Source: Pseudomonas petrae
GTDB taxonomy: Bacteria; Pseudomonadota; Gammaproteobacteria; Pseudomonadales; Pseudomonadaceae
Direction: 5' to 3'
Assembly (NCBI RefSeq): GCF_021728295.1
Contig: NZ_JAKJXE010000021.1
Coordinates: 1-64,000 of the forward strand
DNA length: 64,000 nucleotides
Shown: piece by piece, positions 1 through 9,138 of the stretch
Layout of the letters: every line of letters starts with the position of its first letter
How positions within the stretch are numbered: the first letter of the stretch is position 1
Notes under the pieces: model-generated
What the model was told of the DNA's origin: nothing
Databases searched by the model: none
The model's input: only the letters and a program-made list of their open reading frames with translations
Program-made: the position numbers and the translations under genes

Positions 1-105
1 TATTCCGACGAAGGAGGAACCCAACCGGGAGCAAAGCGTTTTTGGTTACTTTCGGGGCGCTTTTGCCAAAAGTGACCCGCCGTAAGGGCGGAACCATAAT
101 CCCGG
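1..105 (+). repeat. 3' tail of a dispersed structured repeat
   Basis: This stretch matches the right-hand part of the repeats at 15188-15300 (same orientation) and 32942-33075 (opposite orientation). Shared words include ccgacg, ggaggaacccaaccg, gagcaa, ttggttactt and the final gccg-aaggcg segment. The window begins inside the repeat, so its folded core is off the edge. Positions 106-256 show no other feature; they hold only the leader of the following gene. Confidence 0.7.
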
Positions 106-256
106 CAAACACAAATAACGGATATTCACCCAATCCCAGCGCAACCGTATAAATGCAGGCAACTTTTGAAACCTGCCTCTGGCATAGTCCCCCCCGTCCC
201 CGTACTGTGCGCGAACCGTTTTCACCGAACAAAACTAAAAACAGCAGAGGCACCAC

Positions 257-532
257 ATGAGTGTGATTTGGGGAACAGGGAAAGTACTGACTACAGCATT
301 CTGGCTACTGATAATCACCAGCCTGACCATCGCCATGCCACACCCCTTCGACCTGTTGTTCAAACTGGCAGGCGGCCTCTTGCTGCTCACCCACATCATC
401 GAACTGATCAGCTACAACGCCAGCCTGCGCGGCCGCCCCCACCCCTGGCGCGATCGCCTCCAGATTTTGCTCTTCGGCCTATTCCACCTCAACACACTCC
501 CACGCCCACACGCGGAGGTACACCATGCGTAA
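257..532 (+). CDS. DUF1145 family small membrane protein
   Basis: A 91-residue protein with two hydrophobic segments (about residues 8-28 and 31-50) and a short basic tail. It matches the size and layout of DUF1145 inner-membrane proteins, whose function is unknown. The ATG is preceded by cagaggcaccac, giving a modest ribosome site. The last 8 bases overlap the start of the next gene, which suggests translational coupling. Recognition is from sequence character (the GxGKxLTxxFW and HPFDLLFKLAG pattern), not from a search. Confidence 0.75.
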   Translation: MSVIWGTGKVLTTAFWLLIITSLTIAMPHPFDLLFKLAGGLLLLTHIIELISYNASLRGRPHPWRDRLQILLFGLFHLNTLPRPHAEVHHA

Positions 533-1298
533 CGCGATGCTGATGACGGCAGGCCTGTTGTCCGCCCTGAGCAGCCCCTGGATCATGGCCCAGACCATCT
601 CCGTCGAAACCCACTCGCTAATGCGCCTGCCCTCCAAAACCAGCGTATTGCAACTGGATCGACTCGAAGTCGCCGACTACGGCACCCTCCTGATCCCGGC
701 CGGGCTCACCGAGGTCAAAGTCGGCCAACTCATCATGGGCCATGAATCACGCATCGCCATCGTCCCGAGCGCCGAACCGTTCAGCCTGCAGGTCAAACAG
801 GTTGACCTCGGCAGCGGCGCTGAAATCACCGCGCGGGGTGCCCCGGGCACCTTCGAGAAACCGCCAACGCCAGGCCGCAACCTCAACCTGCGGATCGAAC
901 AACTCAAGGCTGACCAACTCTTCGTCGACGCCCGCGGCGGCGCGGGCTCGCCCGGTTACGTCGGCCTCGACGGCGGCAACGGCATCGATCCGGGCTGCAC
1001 CTGGGGTTCCGCCAGTCGGGGGATCGACGGCGACAATGGCGGCAACGGCCGTGACGGCGCGCCGGGTGCGCTCGTTCGTCTCGAACTCCCGGCGACCTTC
1101 GGCAATGACCGCATCAAGGTCAACGTACAGGGCGGCGCCGGTGGCATCGGCGGAGACGGCGGTCGCGGCGGCAAAGGCGGCGCGTCCAAAGGCTGCGTGG
1201 TCTACCGCGCTGACGGCGCCAAGTCCGGCAAGAACGGCGACAAGGGCCAGTCCGGTGCAGCAGGGCCGGTAGGCGCTATCGTGGTTCGCAACTTATAA
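525..1298 (+). CDS. Exported glycine-rich collagen-like protein
   Basis: A 257-residue protein with an N-terminal signal peptide (hydrophobic residues 4-22, probable cleavage after IMAQ) and a globular N half. From about residue 125 there is a long Gly-rich stretch with many GG, GGNG, GDGG and GxxG units; it is collagen-like but not a strict GXY triplet. Two cysteines (CTW and GCVV) lie in the glycine-rich part. The start is backed by ggaggt five bases upstream of ATG and lies inside the preceding gene. Such proteins are annotated as collagen-like in Pseudomonas; a surface or periplasmic role is inferred only. Confidence 0.7.
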   Translation: MRNAMLMTAGLLSALSSPWIMAQTISVETHSLMRLPSKTSVLQLDRLEVADYGTLLIPAGLTEVKVGQLIMGHESRIAIVPSAEPFSLQVKQVDLGSGAEITARGAPGTFEKPPTPGRNLNLRIEQLKADQLFVDARGGAGSPGYVGLDGGNGIDPGCTWGSASRGIDGDNGGNGRDGAPGALVRLELPATFGNDRIKVNVQGGAGGIGGDGGRGGKGGASKGCVVYRADGAKSGKNGDKGQSGAAGPVGAIVVRNL

Positions 1299-1304
1299 GC
1301 GCCG

Positions 1305-1375
1305 ATCTGCCTTAGAGGCGCGCCTGCCAGGGATGCCTGAACTCCCTGCGCGGGCAAGCGCGTCTCTACAGATCA
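1305..1375. repeat. Degenerate REP palindrome
   Basis: An imperfect inverted pair of the gcgcgcttgcccgcg family: agaggcgcgcctgcc on the left and gcgggcaagcgcgtctctaca on the right. It lies between two convergent genes and is a decayed relative of the pairs at 12317, 37565, 39056 and 42122. Confidence 0.6.
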
Positions 1376-1385
1376 GAAAGCTGAC

Positions 1386-1850
1386 TTAGAACATCGGCCG
1401 AATCGCGGCGATCGCCACAACGACCACCCCCACGATCAGATTGATCCCTACCAGACGCCGGATTCCAGCCATCGCGGCCGCGCCATCCGCCCATTGCTCA
1501 GCGAGCACAGCCTTGCGCAACTGCGGCAGGTTCAGCGTCGAAACCCGCAGAAACAACGCCGCCATTACCACATACAGACCCATCATCACCTGCACATAGC
1601 GAGGCGCGCTCTGAAAGCCGCTGAAGTTCACGTTGATCATGCCGATACCGGTCACCGGCAGCATGATCACCGCGCACCAGACCCAGACGAAGAACCGCGG
1701 CAACACTTGCAGCCACAGCTTCAACCGGGCCGGGCCCTCAAGGGCGGCGATGACCGCCGGTCGAAGAATCATCCAGGCGAAAAACATTCCTCCTACCCAC
1801 GCAATCGCTGCCAGCACATGCAAGGCGTAGACAAAGGCTACAGGTGACAT
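1386..1850 (-). CDS. CopD-family integral membrane protein
   Basis: A protein of about 154 residues with four predicted membrane helices, beginning FVYALHVLAAIAWVGGMFF. That pattern (His in helix 1, followed by AAIxWVGGMFF) is typical of the CopD-like family PF05425, linked to copper handling or heme-type membrane proteins. The ATG at 1850 is chosen over a TTG one codon upstream because ggag lies six bases before it. The gene is divergent from dinG with a short spacer. A specific metal role cannot be shown here. Confidence 0.8.
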   Translation of the reverse strand: MSPVAFVYALHVLAAIAWVGGMFFAWMILRPAVIAALEGPARLKLWLQVLPRFFVWVWCAVIMLPVTGIGMINVNFSGFQSAPRYVQVMMGLYVVMAALFLRVSTLNLPQLRKAVLAEQWADGAAAMAGIRRLVGINLIVGVVVVAIAAIRPMF

Positions 1851-1979
1851 CAAGAACTCCGATCTGCGCAGAAAGAATTAGCGCGGTATGATAGCCGCCC
1901 GCTGCGACTACTGAAGATATATCCAGCGGTTTTCGTGTTTTCATTCAGCACCCGTGACGCCGAGCCAACGACCCAGCCC

Positions 1980-4124
1980 ATGATCAGCACCGAACTCAAA
2001 TCCCAGATTCAGGGCGCCTACTCGCGTTTCCTCGAAGCCAAGAGCCTCAAGCCTCGTTACGGCCAGCGCCTGATGATCGCTGAAGTGGCGAAGGTGCTGG
2101 GCGACGTCGATACCGACGAAGAAGGCCGCCGTTCGGGTGATCCCGCCGTGGTGGCAGTCGAGGCGGGGACGGGCACCGGCAAAACCGTGGCCTACGCCAT
2201 CGCGGCCATCCCGACTGCCAAGGCTGCCGGCAAGCGCCTGGTCATCGCCACCGCGACCGTCGCGCTGCAGGAGCAGATCGTCTACAAAGACCTGCCCGAC
2301 CTGATGCGCAATAGTGGCTTGAGCTTCACGTTCGCGCTGGCCAAGGGCCGTGGCCGCTACATGTGCCTGTCCAAGCTCGACATGCTGCTGCAGGAAGGCG
2401 ACGCCCAGAGCGCGACCGCGCAGCTGTTCGAAGAAGAAGGCTTCAAGATCGAGGTGGACGAGGCCAGCCAGAAGCTCTTCACCACCATGATCGAAAAGCT
2501 TGCGGGCAACAAATGGGACGGCGATCGCGACAGCTGGCCCCAGGAACTGGCCGACCAGGACTGGGCGCGCCTGACCACCGATCACAGCCAGTGCACCAAC
2601 CGCCATTGCCCGAACTTCCAGCAGTGCGCCTTTTACAAAGCTCGCGAGGGCATGGGCAAAGTCGACGTCATCGTCACTAACCACGACATGGTCCTTGCTG
2701 ACCTTGCGCTGGGCGGCGGTGCGGTCCTGCCCGATCCCCGCGACACCCTGTATGTCTTCGACGAAGGCCATCACCTGCCAGATAAGGCGATCGGCCACTT
2801 CGCCCATTTCAGTCGTCTGCGCTCCACCGCTGACTGGCTGGAGCAAACCGCCAAGAACCTCACCAAATTGCTCGCCCAGCACCCGCTGCCGGGCGACCTG
2901 GGCAAGCTGATCGAGCAAGTGCCCGAGCTGGCCCGCGAGATCAAGACCCAGCAGCAATTCATGTTCACTGCCTGTGAGCAGCTTGCCGACTTCAAGCAAG
3001 GCGAAGACATGGAAGGCCGCGAGCGCCCGCGCCATCGCTTCGTCGGCGGTGTGGTCCCCGAACACATGCGCGAGATGGGTATCGAGCTGAAAAAAGGCTT
3101 TGCCCGGCTCGACGACCTGTTCACGCGCCTGACTGAGCTGCTTAAAGAAGGCATGGACGGCGAGGTCAACATCGGCATCGCCAGCCATCAGGCGGAAGAG
3201 TGGTACCCGCTGTTCGGCAGCTTGCTGGCCCGCGCCCACGGCAACTGGGAATTATGGACGGCCTTCACCGCCGAAGACCCGGAAAACAGCCCGCCCATGG
3301 CGCGCTGGCTGACCCTGGCCGACAGCGGCTCTCTGTTCGACATCGAGGTAAACGCCAGCCCGATCCTGGCCGCCGAAATGTTGCGCCGCAACCTCTGGAA
3401 CGTCGCCTACGGCGCGCTGGTGACCTCGGCCACGCTGACTGCGTTGGGCAAGTTTGACCGTTTCCGCATGCGTGCCGGGCTGCCGAAAGACGCCGTCACC
3501 GCCGTGGTGCCGAGTCCGTTTCACCATGCCGACGCAGGCGTGCTGCGCGTGCCGGACCTCAAGGCCGACCCTCGCAACGCGGCCGAACATACGGCAGCCA
3601 TCATCCGTGAACTGCCGAATCTGGTCGAAGGCTCTAAAGGCACGCTGGTGCTGTTCTCGTCGCGCAAACAGATGCAGGAAGTGTTCGACGGCCTCGAGCG
3701 GGACTGGCGTAAGCGGGTGTTCATTCAAGGCAATCTGTCCAAACAGGAAACCCTCAACAAGCACAAGGCGCGGGTCGACGGTGGCGATGAAAGCGTCCTG
3801 TTCGGGCTGGCGAGCTTCGCTGAAGGGGTCGACCTTCCGGGCGCCTACTGCGAGCACGTGGTGATCGCCAAGATTCCCTTCGCTGTGCCGGATGATCCGG
3901 TCGAAGCCGCGCTGGCGGAGTGGATCGAAGCGCGAGGCGGCAATCCGTTCATGGAAATCGCCGTTCCCGACGCCTCGCTGCGCCTGATCCAGGCCTGTGG
4001 TCGTTTGCTGCGCACTGAACAGGACCGAGGCATCATCACGCTGCTGGATCGCCGGGTCGTGACCCAGCGCTATGGCAAAGCCATCCTCAACGCACTGCCG
4101 CCATTTCGGCGCGAAATTTCCTGA
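1980..4124 (+). CDS. dinG: ATP-dependent DNA helicase DinG
   Basis: An XPD-like superfamily 2 helicase of 714 residues that unwinds DNA 5'-3' and helps resolve R-loops and replication-transcription conflicts. The Walker A motif is EAGTGTGKT, and the DEAH-box position reads VFDEGHH. Four cysteines fit the iron-sulfur cluster (YMCLSKL, then CTNRHCPNFQQC). The C-terminal half contains SATLTAL and a motif VI at QACGRLLR. The start at 1980 (MISTELKSQ) is preferred over the upstream GTG at 1935 because it gives the usual Pseudomonas DinG length. It is divergent from the CopD-like gene. Confidence 0.95.
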   Translation: MISTELKSQIQGAYSRFLEAKSLKPRYGQRLMIAEVAKVLGDVDTDEEGRRSGDPAVVAVEAGTGTGKTVAYAIAAIPTAKAAGKRLVIATATVALQEQIVYKDLPDLMRNSGLSFTFALAKGRGRYMCLSKLDMLLQEGDAQSATAQLFEEEGFKIEVDEASQKLFTTMIEKLAGNKWDGDRDSWPQELADQDWARLTTDHSQCTNRHCPNFQQCAFYKAREGMGKVDVIVTNHDMVLADLALGGGAVLPDPRDTLYVFDEGHHLPDKAIGHFAHFSRLRSTADWLEQTAKNLTKLLAQHPLPGDLGKLIEQVPELAREIKTQQQFMFTACEQLADFKQGEDMEGRERPRHRFVGGVVPEHMREMGIELKKGFARLDDLFTRLTELLKEGMDGEVNIGIASHQAEEWYPLFGSLLARAHGNWELWTAFTAEDPENSPPMARWLTLADSGSLFDIEVNASPILAAEMLRRNLWNVAYGALVTSATLTALGKFDRFRMRAGLPKDAVTAVVPSPFHHADAGVLRVPDLKADPRNAAEHTAAIIRELPNLVEGSKGTLVLFSSRKQMQEVFDGLERDWRKRVFIQGNLSKQETLNKHKARVDGGDESVLFGLASFAEGVDLPGAYCEHVVIAKIPFAVPDDPVEAALAEWIEARGGNPFMEIAVPDASLRLIQACGRLLRTEQDRGIITLLDRRVVTQRYGKAILNALPPFRREIS

Positions 4125-4231
4125 ACCCGTGTTGCAAATGAAACACGGTTGACCGGTTCTAAACTCGGTCCGCCCGGATGCGCGCGCCCTGTCGTGCTCC
4201 GGCCTCAGATGATCAAGGAGCTTCAGATCAC

Positions 4232-6610
4232 ATGATTCGCCGTTCACTGTCCGCCATCCTTGCCACGCTGTGCGCGGGCATGGCCCACGCCGCGCCTGAC
4301 GTGCAGCAGACGCTGTTCAATTTCGTCCGGCCCGCCGACGTGGTGAAGGTCACGACCCAGGATGCCGGGTTTCCCCAGGCCAACGCCGAACAGACCGCCG
4401 AAGGCGAAGTGCTGCGCCGGGTGGTTTTCAATCCGGTTGCCAAGCCCAGTCTGCAGCTGGCCCCGCAGTCCGGCGTCTGGGACTGGAGCCACGACAGCGC
4501 CATGACCTTGCGCCTGCAAAGCGCGATGGATTGGGCGTTGACGGTGTACGTGCAGATCGAAAGCCGCGACGGCAAAATCCTCACCAGCCGCATCGACCTG
4601 CCGGCTGGCCCGGCGCAAACACTGGTGCTGCCGCTCAAGGCCAGTTCGCCGCTGAGCCAGGGCATGCGCGCCGCCCCACCGATGCCTTGGATGTACGAGG
4701 GGCAGCGCGTGTTGCTGGCCAACACCGAAGGTGAACTGAACAGCGCTGAAGTTTCATCGGTCACCGTGTCGATGTCTCAACCCAACGTTGCGCAGTCCGT
4801 CTTGATCGAGAAGTTCGGCGTGCAAGAGGGCGATGCGCTGCAAACTGCTGCCTACAGCAACCTGGTCGACGGCTACGGTCAGTTCACCCGGGGCAAGTGG
4901 CCGGAGAAGGTCACCAGCGACGATCAGCTCAAGACGCTGGCGGGCAAGGAGCAGCAACAGCTGCAAACCTGGCTGAAAGACCGTCCGGCCCACGACAGAT
5001 ACGGCGGCTTGCTCAACGGCCCGGCGTTCGAAGCGAAAGGCTTTTTCCGCACCGAGAAGCGCGACGAGCGCTGGTATCTGGTGACGCCGGAAGGCCATCC
5101 GTTCTACTCGCTCGGCGTCAATGCCATCTCCGCTGACGACAGCCAAACCTACGTCGAAGGCCGCGAGGCCATGTTCACCGGCCTGCCCGGCAGCGACGAT
5201 CCGCTCGCCGCGTTCTATGGCAAGGGCGACGACAACCGCGAAACGGGCGCCAACCGCAACCGGCAGTTCGATCAGGGCCGCTGGTTCGATTTCTATGGTG
5301 CGAACCTGCAACGCACGTACGGTGTGCCGAAGTGTGCTGAAGTCTCAATGCCTGTGGATCCGGCCGACGACGAAGACGCGAGCACAGCCACGACCGCAGC
5401 CACCACCCCAGCAGCGACCGAATCCACTGGCGACAGCTCGACCGAGCACACCGCGGCAGCGCTTCAGCCCGAAAAGCCCGCCATCCCTGCGCCTGCAATC
5501 GAATGCAAGCCGGTGATTGTGGACAGCAAACGCTGGGTTGATCACACCTTGCAACGCTTGCTGGCGTGGGGTTTCAACACCGTCGGCAACTGGAGCGAGC
5601 CCGCGTTGCAAAATCTCGAAAACGGCAAAAAGGCACACGTGCCCTACACGCTGCCGCTGTCCATCGTTGGCGACTACGTGAGTATCAGCACCGGCCAGGA
5701 TTGGTGGGGCGGCATGCCTGATCCGTTCGATCCGCGCTTTGCCATGGCCACCGAGCGGGCCGTCGCCATCGCTGCGCGCGACCATCGCGACGACCCGTAC
5801 CTGATCGGTTACTTCGCCGATAACGAATTGGCCTGGGCTGCGCCGGGCAACGATCCGAAGGATCGCTACGCATTGGCCTACGGCACGCTGAAGCTGACCA
5901 CCGATGTGCCGGCCAAGCGCGCGTTTCTCAAGCAGTTGCGTGACAAGTACCGGAACGAGGAAGGGCTCTCCAAGGCGTGGGGCATCCATCTCGCCGCATG
6001 GGAATTGATGGAAGACCCGGGCTTCGAGCCGCCGCTGCCCAGCGCAGAGCACCCTGAGATCGAAAACGACTTCAGGTATTTTCAGCGCGTGTTCGCCGAG
6101 ACCTATTTCAAAACCATTTCCGACGCGCTCAAGTGGCATGCGCCGAACCATCTGCTGCTCGGCGGCCGCTTTGGCGTCACCAGCCCCGAGGCGGTTGAAG
6201 CCTGCGCCAAGTTCTGCGACGTGCTGAGCTTCAACTTCTACACCCTCAAACCGCAGGACGGCGTGGACTTCGCGAAACTGCGCGTGCTCGACAAGCCGGT
6301 GCTGGTCAGTGAGTTTCACTTTGGTTCCCGTGATCGCGGGCCGTTCTGGGGCGGGGTGATCGAAGTGCCGCGTGAAGAAGATCGCGGCCCGGCGTATGCC
6401 AATTTCCTGAAAAGTGCGTTGGCTGAGCCTTCCATCGTCGGTGTGCACTGGTTCCAGTACCTGGATCAGCCTGTCACCGGCCGCTTGCTGGACGGCGAAA
6501 ACGGCCATCTTGGGCTGGTGGGCATCACCGACGTGCCGTATCAGGGCTTCGTTGAAGCGGTACGCAAGGCCAATGGGCAGGTTGTGGATGTGATCGGCAA
6601 GCGCCCTTAA
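4232..6610 (+). CDS. Exported glycoside hydrolase, agarase/beta-galactosidase-like
   Basis: A 792-residue protein with a Sec signal peptide (MIRRSLSAILATLCAGMAHA). An N-terminal region precedes a TIM-barrel-like region. Candidate catalytic acids are the Glu in GYFADNELAW (about residue 532) and the Glu in VLVSEFHFG (about 693), in the order seen in clan GH-A enzymes. Aromatic and Trp-rich motifs such as DWWGGMPDPFDP and HWFQYLDQP fit a sugar cleft. A Thr/Ala/Ser/Glu-rich insertion (about 369-425) interrupts the barrel region. The ATG has aaggag upstream. Family assignment to agarase-like GH42/GH50 relatives is tentative, and the substrate is unknown. Confidence 0.7.
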   Translation: MIRRSLSAILATLCAGMAHAAPDVQQTLFNFVRPADVVKVTTQDAGFPQANAEQTAEGEVLRRVVFNPVAKPSLQLAPQSGVWDWSHDSAMTLRLQSAMDWALTVYVQIESRDGKILTSRIDLPAGPAQTLVLPLKASSPLSQGMRAAPPMPWMYEGQRVLLANTEGELNSAEVSSVTVSMSQPNVAQSVLIEKFGVQEGDALQTAAYSNLVDGYGQFTRGKWPEKVTSDDQLKTLAGKEQQQLQTWLKDRPAHDRYGGLLNGPAFEAKGFFRTEKRDERWYLVTPEGHPFYSLGVNAISADDSQTYVEGREAMFTGLPGSDDPLAAFYGKGDDNRETGANRNRQFDQGRWFDFYGANLQRTYGVPKCAEVSMPVDPADDEDASTATTAATTPAATESTGDSSTEHTAAALQPEKPAIPAPAIECKPVIVDSKRWVDHTLQRLLAWGFNTVGNWSEPALQNLENGKKAHVPYTLPLSIVGDYVSISTGQDWWGGMPDPFDPRFAMATERAVAIAARDHRDDPYLIGYFADNELAWAAPGNDPKDRYALAYGTLKLTTDVPAKRAFLKQLRDKYRNEEGLSKAWGIHLAAWELMEDPGFEPPLPSAEHPEIENDFRYFQRVFAETYFKTISDALKWHAPNHLLLGGRFGVTSPEAVEACAKFCDVLSFNFYTLKPQDGVDFAKLRVLDKPVLVSEFHFGSRDRGPFWGGVIEVPREEDRGPAYANFLKSALAEPSIVGVHWFQYLDQPVTGRLLDGENGHLGLVGITDVPYQGFVEAVRKANGQVVDVIGKRP

Positions 6611-6684
6611 CCGGGCGGTTCCCAAAGCACGCAATCGCTGGAACAATATTCGCCATTTTTGCAGCCCGACCGGAGAGCCAGACC

Positions 6685-7833
6685 GTGCAGATTCAAGGCC
6701 ATTTCGAGCTTCAGTTTGAGGCCGTACGCGAGGCATTCGCCGCGCTGTTCGACGATCCGCAGGAGCGTGGCGCTGCGCTGTGCGTGCAGATCGGCGGGGA
6801 GACGGTCCTGGATCTGTGGGCGGGTACGGCAGACAAGGATGGCAGCGAAGTCTGGCACAGCGACACCATCGCCAATCTCTTTTCCTGCACCAAGACCTTT
6901 ACGGCGGTCGCGGCCTTGCAGTTGGTGGGCGAGGGCAAGCTGAATCTGGATGAGCCCGTGGCGCGTCTCTGGCCCGAATTCGCCGCCAACGGCAAACAAT
7001 CCATCACACTGCGCCAGTTGCTGTGCCATCAAGCCGGGCTCCCGGCGATCCGTGAAATATTGCCGGCCGAAGCGCTTTACGACTGGCAGGCCATGACGAG
7101 CGTATTGGCTGCCGAGGAGCCCTGGTGGACGCCGGGGCAGGGCCACGGTTACGCCGCCATCACCTACGGCTGGCTGGTGGGTGAGATGATTCGTCGTGCC
7201 GACGGGCGCGGTCCGGGTGAATCCATCGCTGCGCGTATTTCGCGCCCGTTGGGCCTGGATTTCCATGTCGGTCTGGCCGATGCAGAATTTCACCGCGTCG
7301 CCCATATTGCCAGAGGCAAGGGCAATGCAGGTGATGAGGCTGCGCAGCGACTGTTGCAGACCACGATGCGCGAGCCTGCTTCCATGACGGCGCGGGCGTT
7401 CACCAACCCGCCGTCGATCATGACCAGCACCAACAAGCCGGAATGGCGGCGCATGCAGCAACCTGCCGCCAATGGCCATGGCAACGCACGCAGCCTGGCC
7501 GGTTTCTACAGTGGCTTGCTCGATGGCAGCCTGCTGGACGGCGACCTGCTCAACGAGCTGACCCGCGAGCACAGCATGGGCCAGGACAAGACGCTGCTCA
7601 CCCAGACCCGCTTCGGTCTGGGCTGCATGCTTGATCAACCCACGGTGCCTAACGCGACGTTCGGGCTGGGTGCCAAGTCATTTGGCCATCCCGGCGCAGG
7701 TGGCTCGGTCGGTTTCGCCGATCCCGAGCGCGATGTGGCGTTCGGGTTCGTGACCAACACCCTCGGTCCCTATGTGCTGATGGATCCGCGCGCCCAGCGT
7801 CTGGTGCGCGTGCTTGGTGAGTGTTTGCAATAA
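6685..7833 (+). CDS. Serine hydrolase, beta-lactamase/esterase EstB-like
   Basis: A 382-residue protein of the class C beta-lactamase fold (PF00144). The catalytic SxxK is SCTK in LFSCTKTFTAVAAL. The conserved Tyr motif is in HGYAAITYGWLVGE, and a C-terminal FGHPGAGGS corresponds to the KTG/HxG element. There is no signal peptide, so it is probably a cytosolic esterase or amidase, not a drug-resistance beta-lactamase. It starts at GTG with ggagagc upstream. It follows the glycoside hydrolase by 74 bases. Confidence 0.85.
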   Translation: MQIQGHFELQFEAVREAFAALFDDPQERGAALCVQIGGETVLDLWAGTADKDGSEVWHSDTIANLFSCTKTFTAVAALQLVGEGKLNLDEPVARLWPEFAANGKQSITLRQLLCHQAGLPAIREILPAEALYDWQAMTSVLAAEEPWWTPGQGHGYAAITYGWLVGEMIRRADGRGPGESIAARISRPLGLDFHVGLADAEFHRVAHIARGKGNAGDEAAQRLLQTTMREPASMTARAFTNPPSIMTSTNKPEWRRMQQPAANGHGNARSLAGFYSGLLDGSLLDGDLLNELTREHSMGQDKTLLTQTRFGLGCMLDQPTVPNATFGLGAKSFGHPGAGGSVGFADPERDVAFGFVTNTLGPYVLMDPRAQRLVRVLGECLQ

Positions 7834-7983
7834 CTATCGCCGTTAAGTGCTTGTTCTACCGACTGTCAGTTAAAGATGGATAACGGAACCGTAGGGCGGT
7901 TTCTTTTTCCAAAACGGTCTTTATGCGTGTTATATGAGCGCTGCTTCGTTCATTTTCTGATCAATTATTCATGTGGGTCACCC

Positions 7984-9090
7984 ATGTCAGCTAACAAAAG
8001 TCTCGCATTCGCCATCTGCCTCGCCGTCACCGGCTGTGCGCAGACCCCTCAGGATCAGTCGGCCAGCAATGACCATTGGTGGTCGTTCGGTTCAGGCAAG
8101 GGCGCCGATGCAGCTCCTGCAGCCACAGCGCCAAGCCCGGCGGCTGCGCAAGTGGCGAAAGCCCAGGCCGAGACCGGTACGCGCTGGTACTGGCCGTTTG
8201 GCTCCGACCACGGCGAAACCGAGAAGAAACCAGAAGTTGCCGTTACTCAACCGGCTGCAGCCCCGGCCGTTGCCCAGGCCAGCGACGCCAACAAGTGGTG
8301 GTGGCCGTTCGGTGCAACCGAAGCCAAAAAAGACGCCGCGCCAGCTATTCCCAAAATCGACCCGAAAGTGACTCAGGCCTGGCTGGATCTGAACGAGCCG
8401 AAAGTTCGCGAAGCGATCAAGGACAGCCAGTTTCAGCTTGAGCGCCGTGACGACATCCTCGTGGTGACCGCGCCGGCTGACAGCACCTTCAATCCGAAGC
8501 GTCCGGAAATGCTCCTGCCGACCAACCTCGGCCCGATCAGCCGCATGGCCAAGATCGTTGAAGTCGACCAGCGCGCCGCTGTTCTGGTGCTGGGCCACAG
8601 CGATGTCGCCAGCGATGCCGATCTCAAGATCAGCCAGCAGCGCGCACAGTCGGTCGCGGCGATTTTCCGCCTCAGCGGTCTGCAGCGTAACCGTCTGAAC
8701 CTGCGTGGCATGGGCGCCGACATGCCCCGTGCAGCCGGTGACAGCGCGCCGGGTCGCGCACTCAACCGCCGTGTGGAAATCATCCTCACGCCGCAAGACA
8801 CCATGGTTGCCCTGATGGCCAAGTACAACTTGCCGCCAGCGCCAACCCTGCTGGCCGTGCAAACCGCCAACGCGCCCGCTCCGGCACCGGTGGCTGCGCC
8901 GACCAAGGCTGCAGCGCCTGCCAAATCGGCTGCACCGGTCAAGAAAGCCGCTGCTACCAAGGCTTCCGCAGCCAAAGCGCCTGCGGCCAAAAAAGCACCT
9001 GTGAAGCAAGCTGCGCCGGTAAAAGCCAAGGCAGCGCCTGCGAAAGCTGCGGCCAAAAAACCTGCCCCGGATGCTCAAGCCAGCAACTGA
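7984..9090 (+). CDS. OmpA-family lipoprotein with Ala/Lys/Pro tail
   Basis: A 368-residue lipoprotein. The signal ends in the lipobox AVTGC, so the start at 7984 is correct and the upstream extension is not coding. The N-terminal part has three WW(S/P)FG repeats separated by Ala/Pro-rich linkers. An OmpA C-terminal peptidoglycan-binding domain follows (about 180-280, with LVLGHSDVASD and RALNRRVEI). The last 85 residues are an AK/AP-rich tail like those of AlgP or histone H1-type proteins. It probably anchors the outer membrane to peptidoglycan. The ribosome site is weak. Confidence 0.8.
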   Translation: MSANKSLAFAICLAVTGCAQTPQDQSASNDHWWSFGSGKGADAAPAATAPSPAAAQVAKAQAETGTRWYWPFGSDHGETEKKPEVAVTQPAAAPAVAQASDANKWWWPFGATEAKKDAAPAIPKIDPKVTQAWLDLNEPKVREAIKDSQFQLERRDDILVVTAPADSTFNPKRPEMLLPTNLGPISRMAKIVEVDQRAAVLVLGHSDVASDADLKISQQRAQSVAAIFRLSGLQRNRLNLRGMGADMPRAAGDSAPGRALNRRVEIILTPQDTMVALMAKYNLPPAPTLLAVQTANAPAPAPVAAPTKAAAPAKSAAPVKKAAATKASAAKAPAAKKAPVKQAAPVKAKAAPAKAAAKKPAPDAQASN

Positions 9091-9138
9091 GGTTAAGATC
9101 GGGATTCTGTTCACGGATCTCGATTAAGGAAGGCAGTG

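Noticed and set aside
1941..3239. A 432-codon minus-strand frame inside dinG
   Set aside because: Shadow of dinG; no family character.
6607..7638. A 343-codon minus-strand frame opposite the serine hydrolase
   Set aside because: The plus-strand gene carries SxxK and Tyr motifs; the antisense frame shows no family features.
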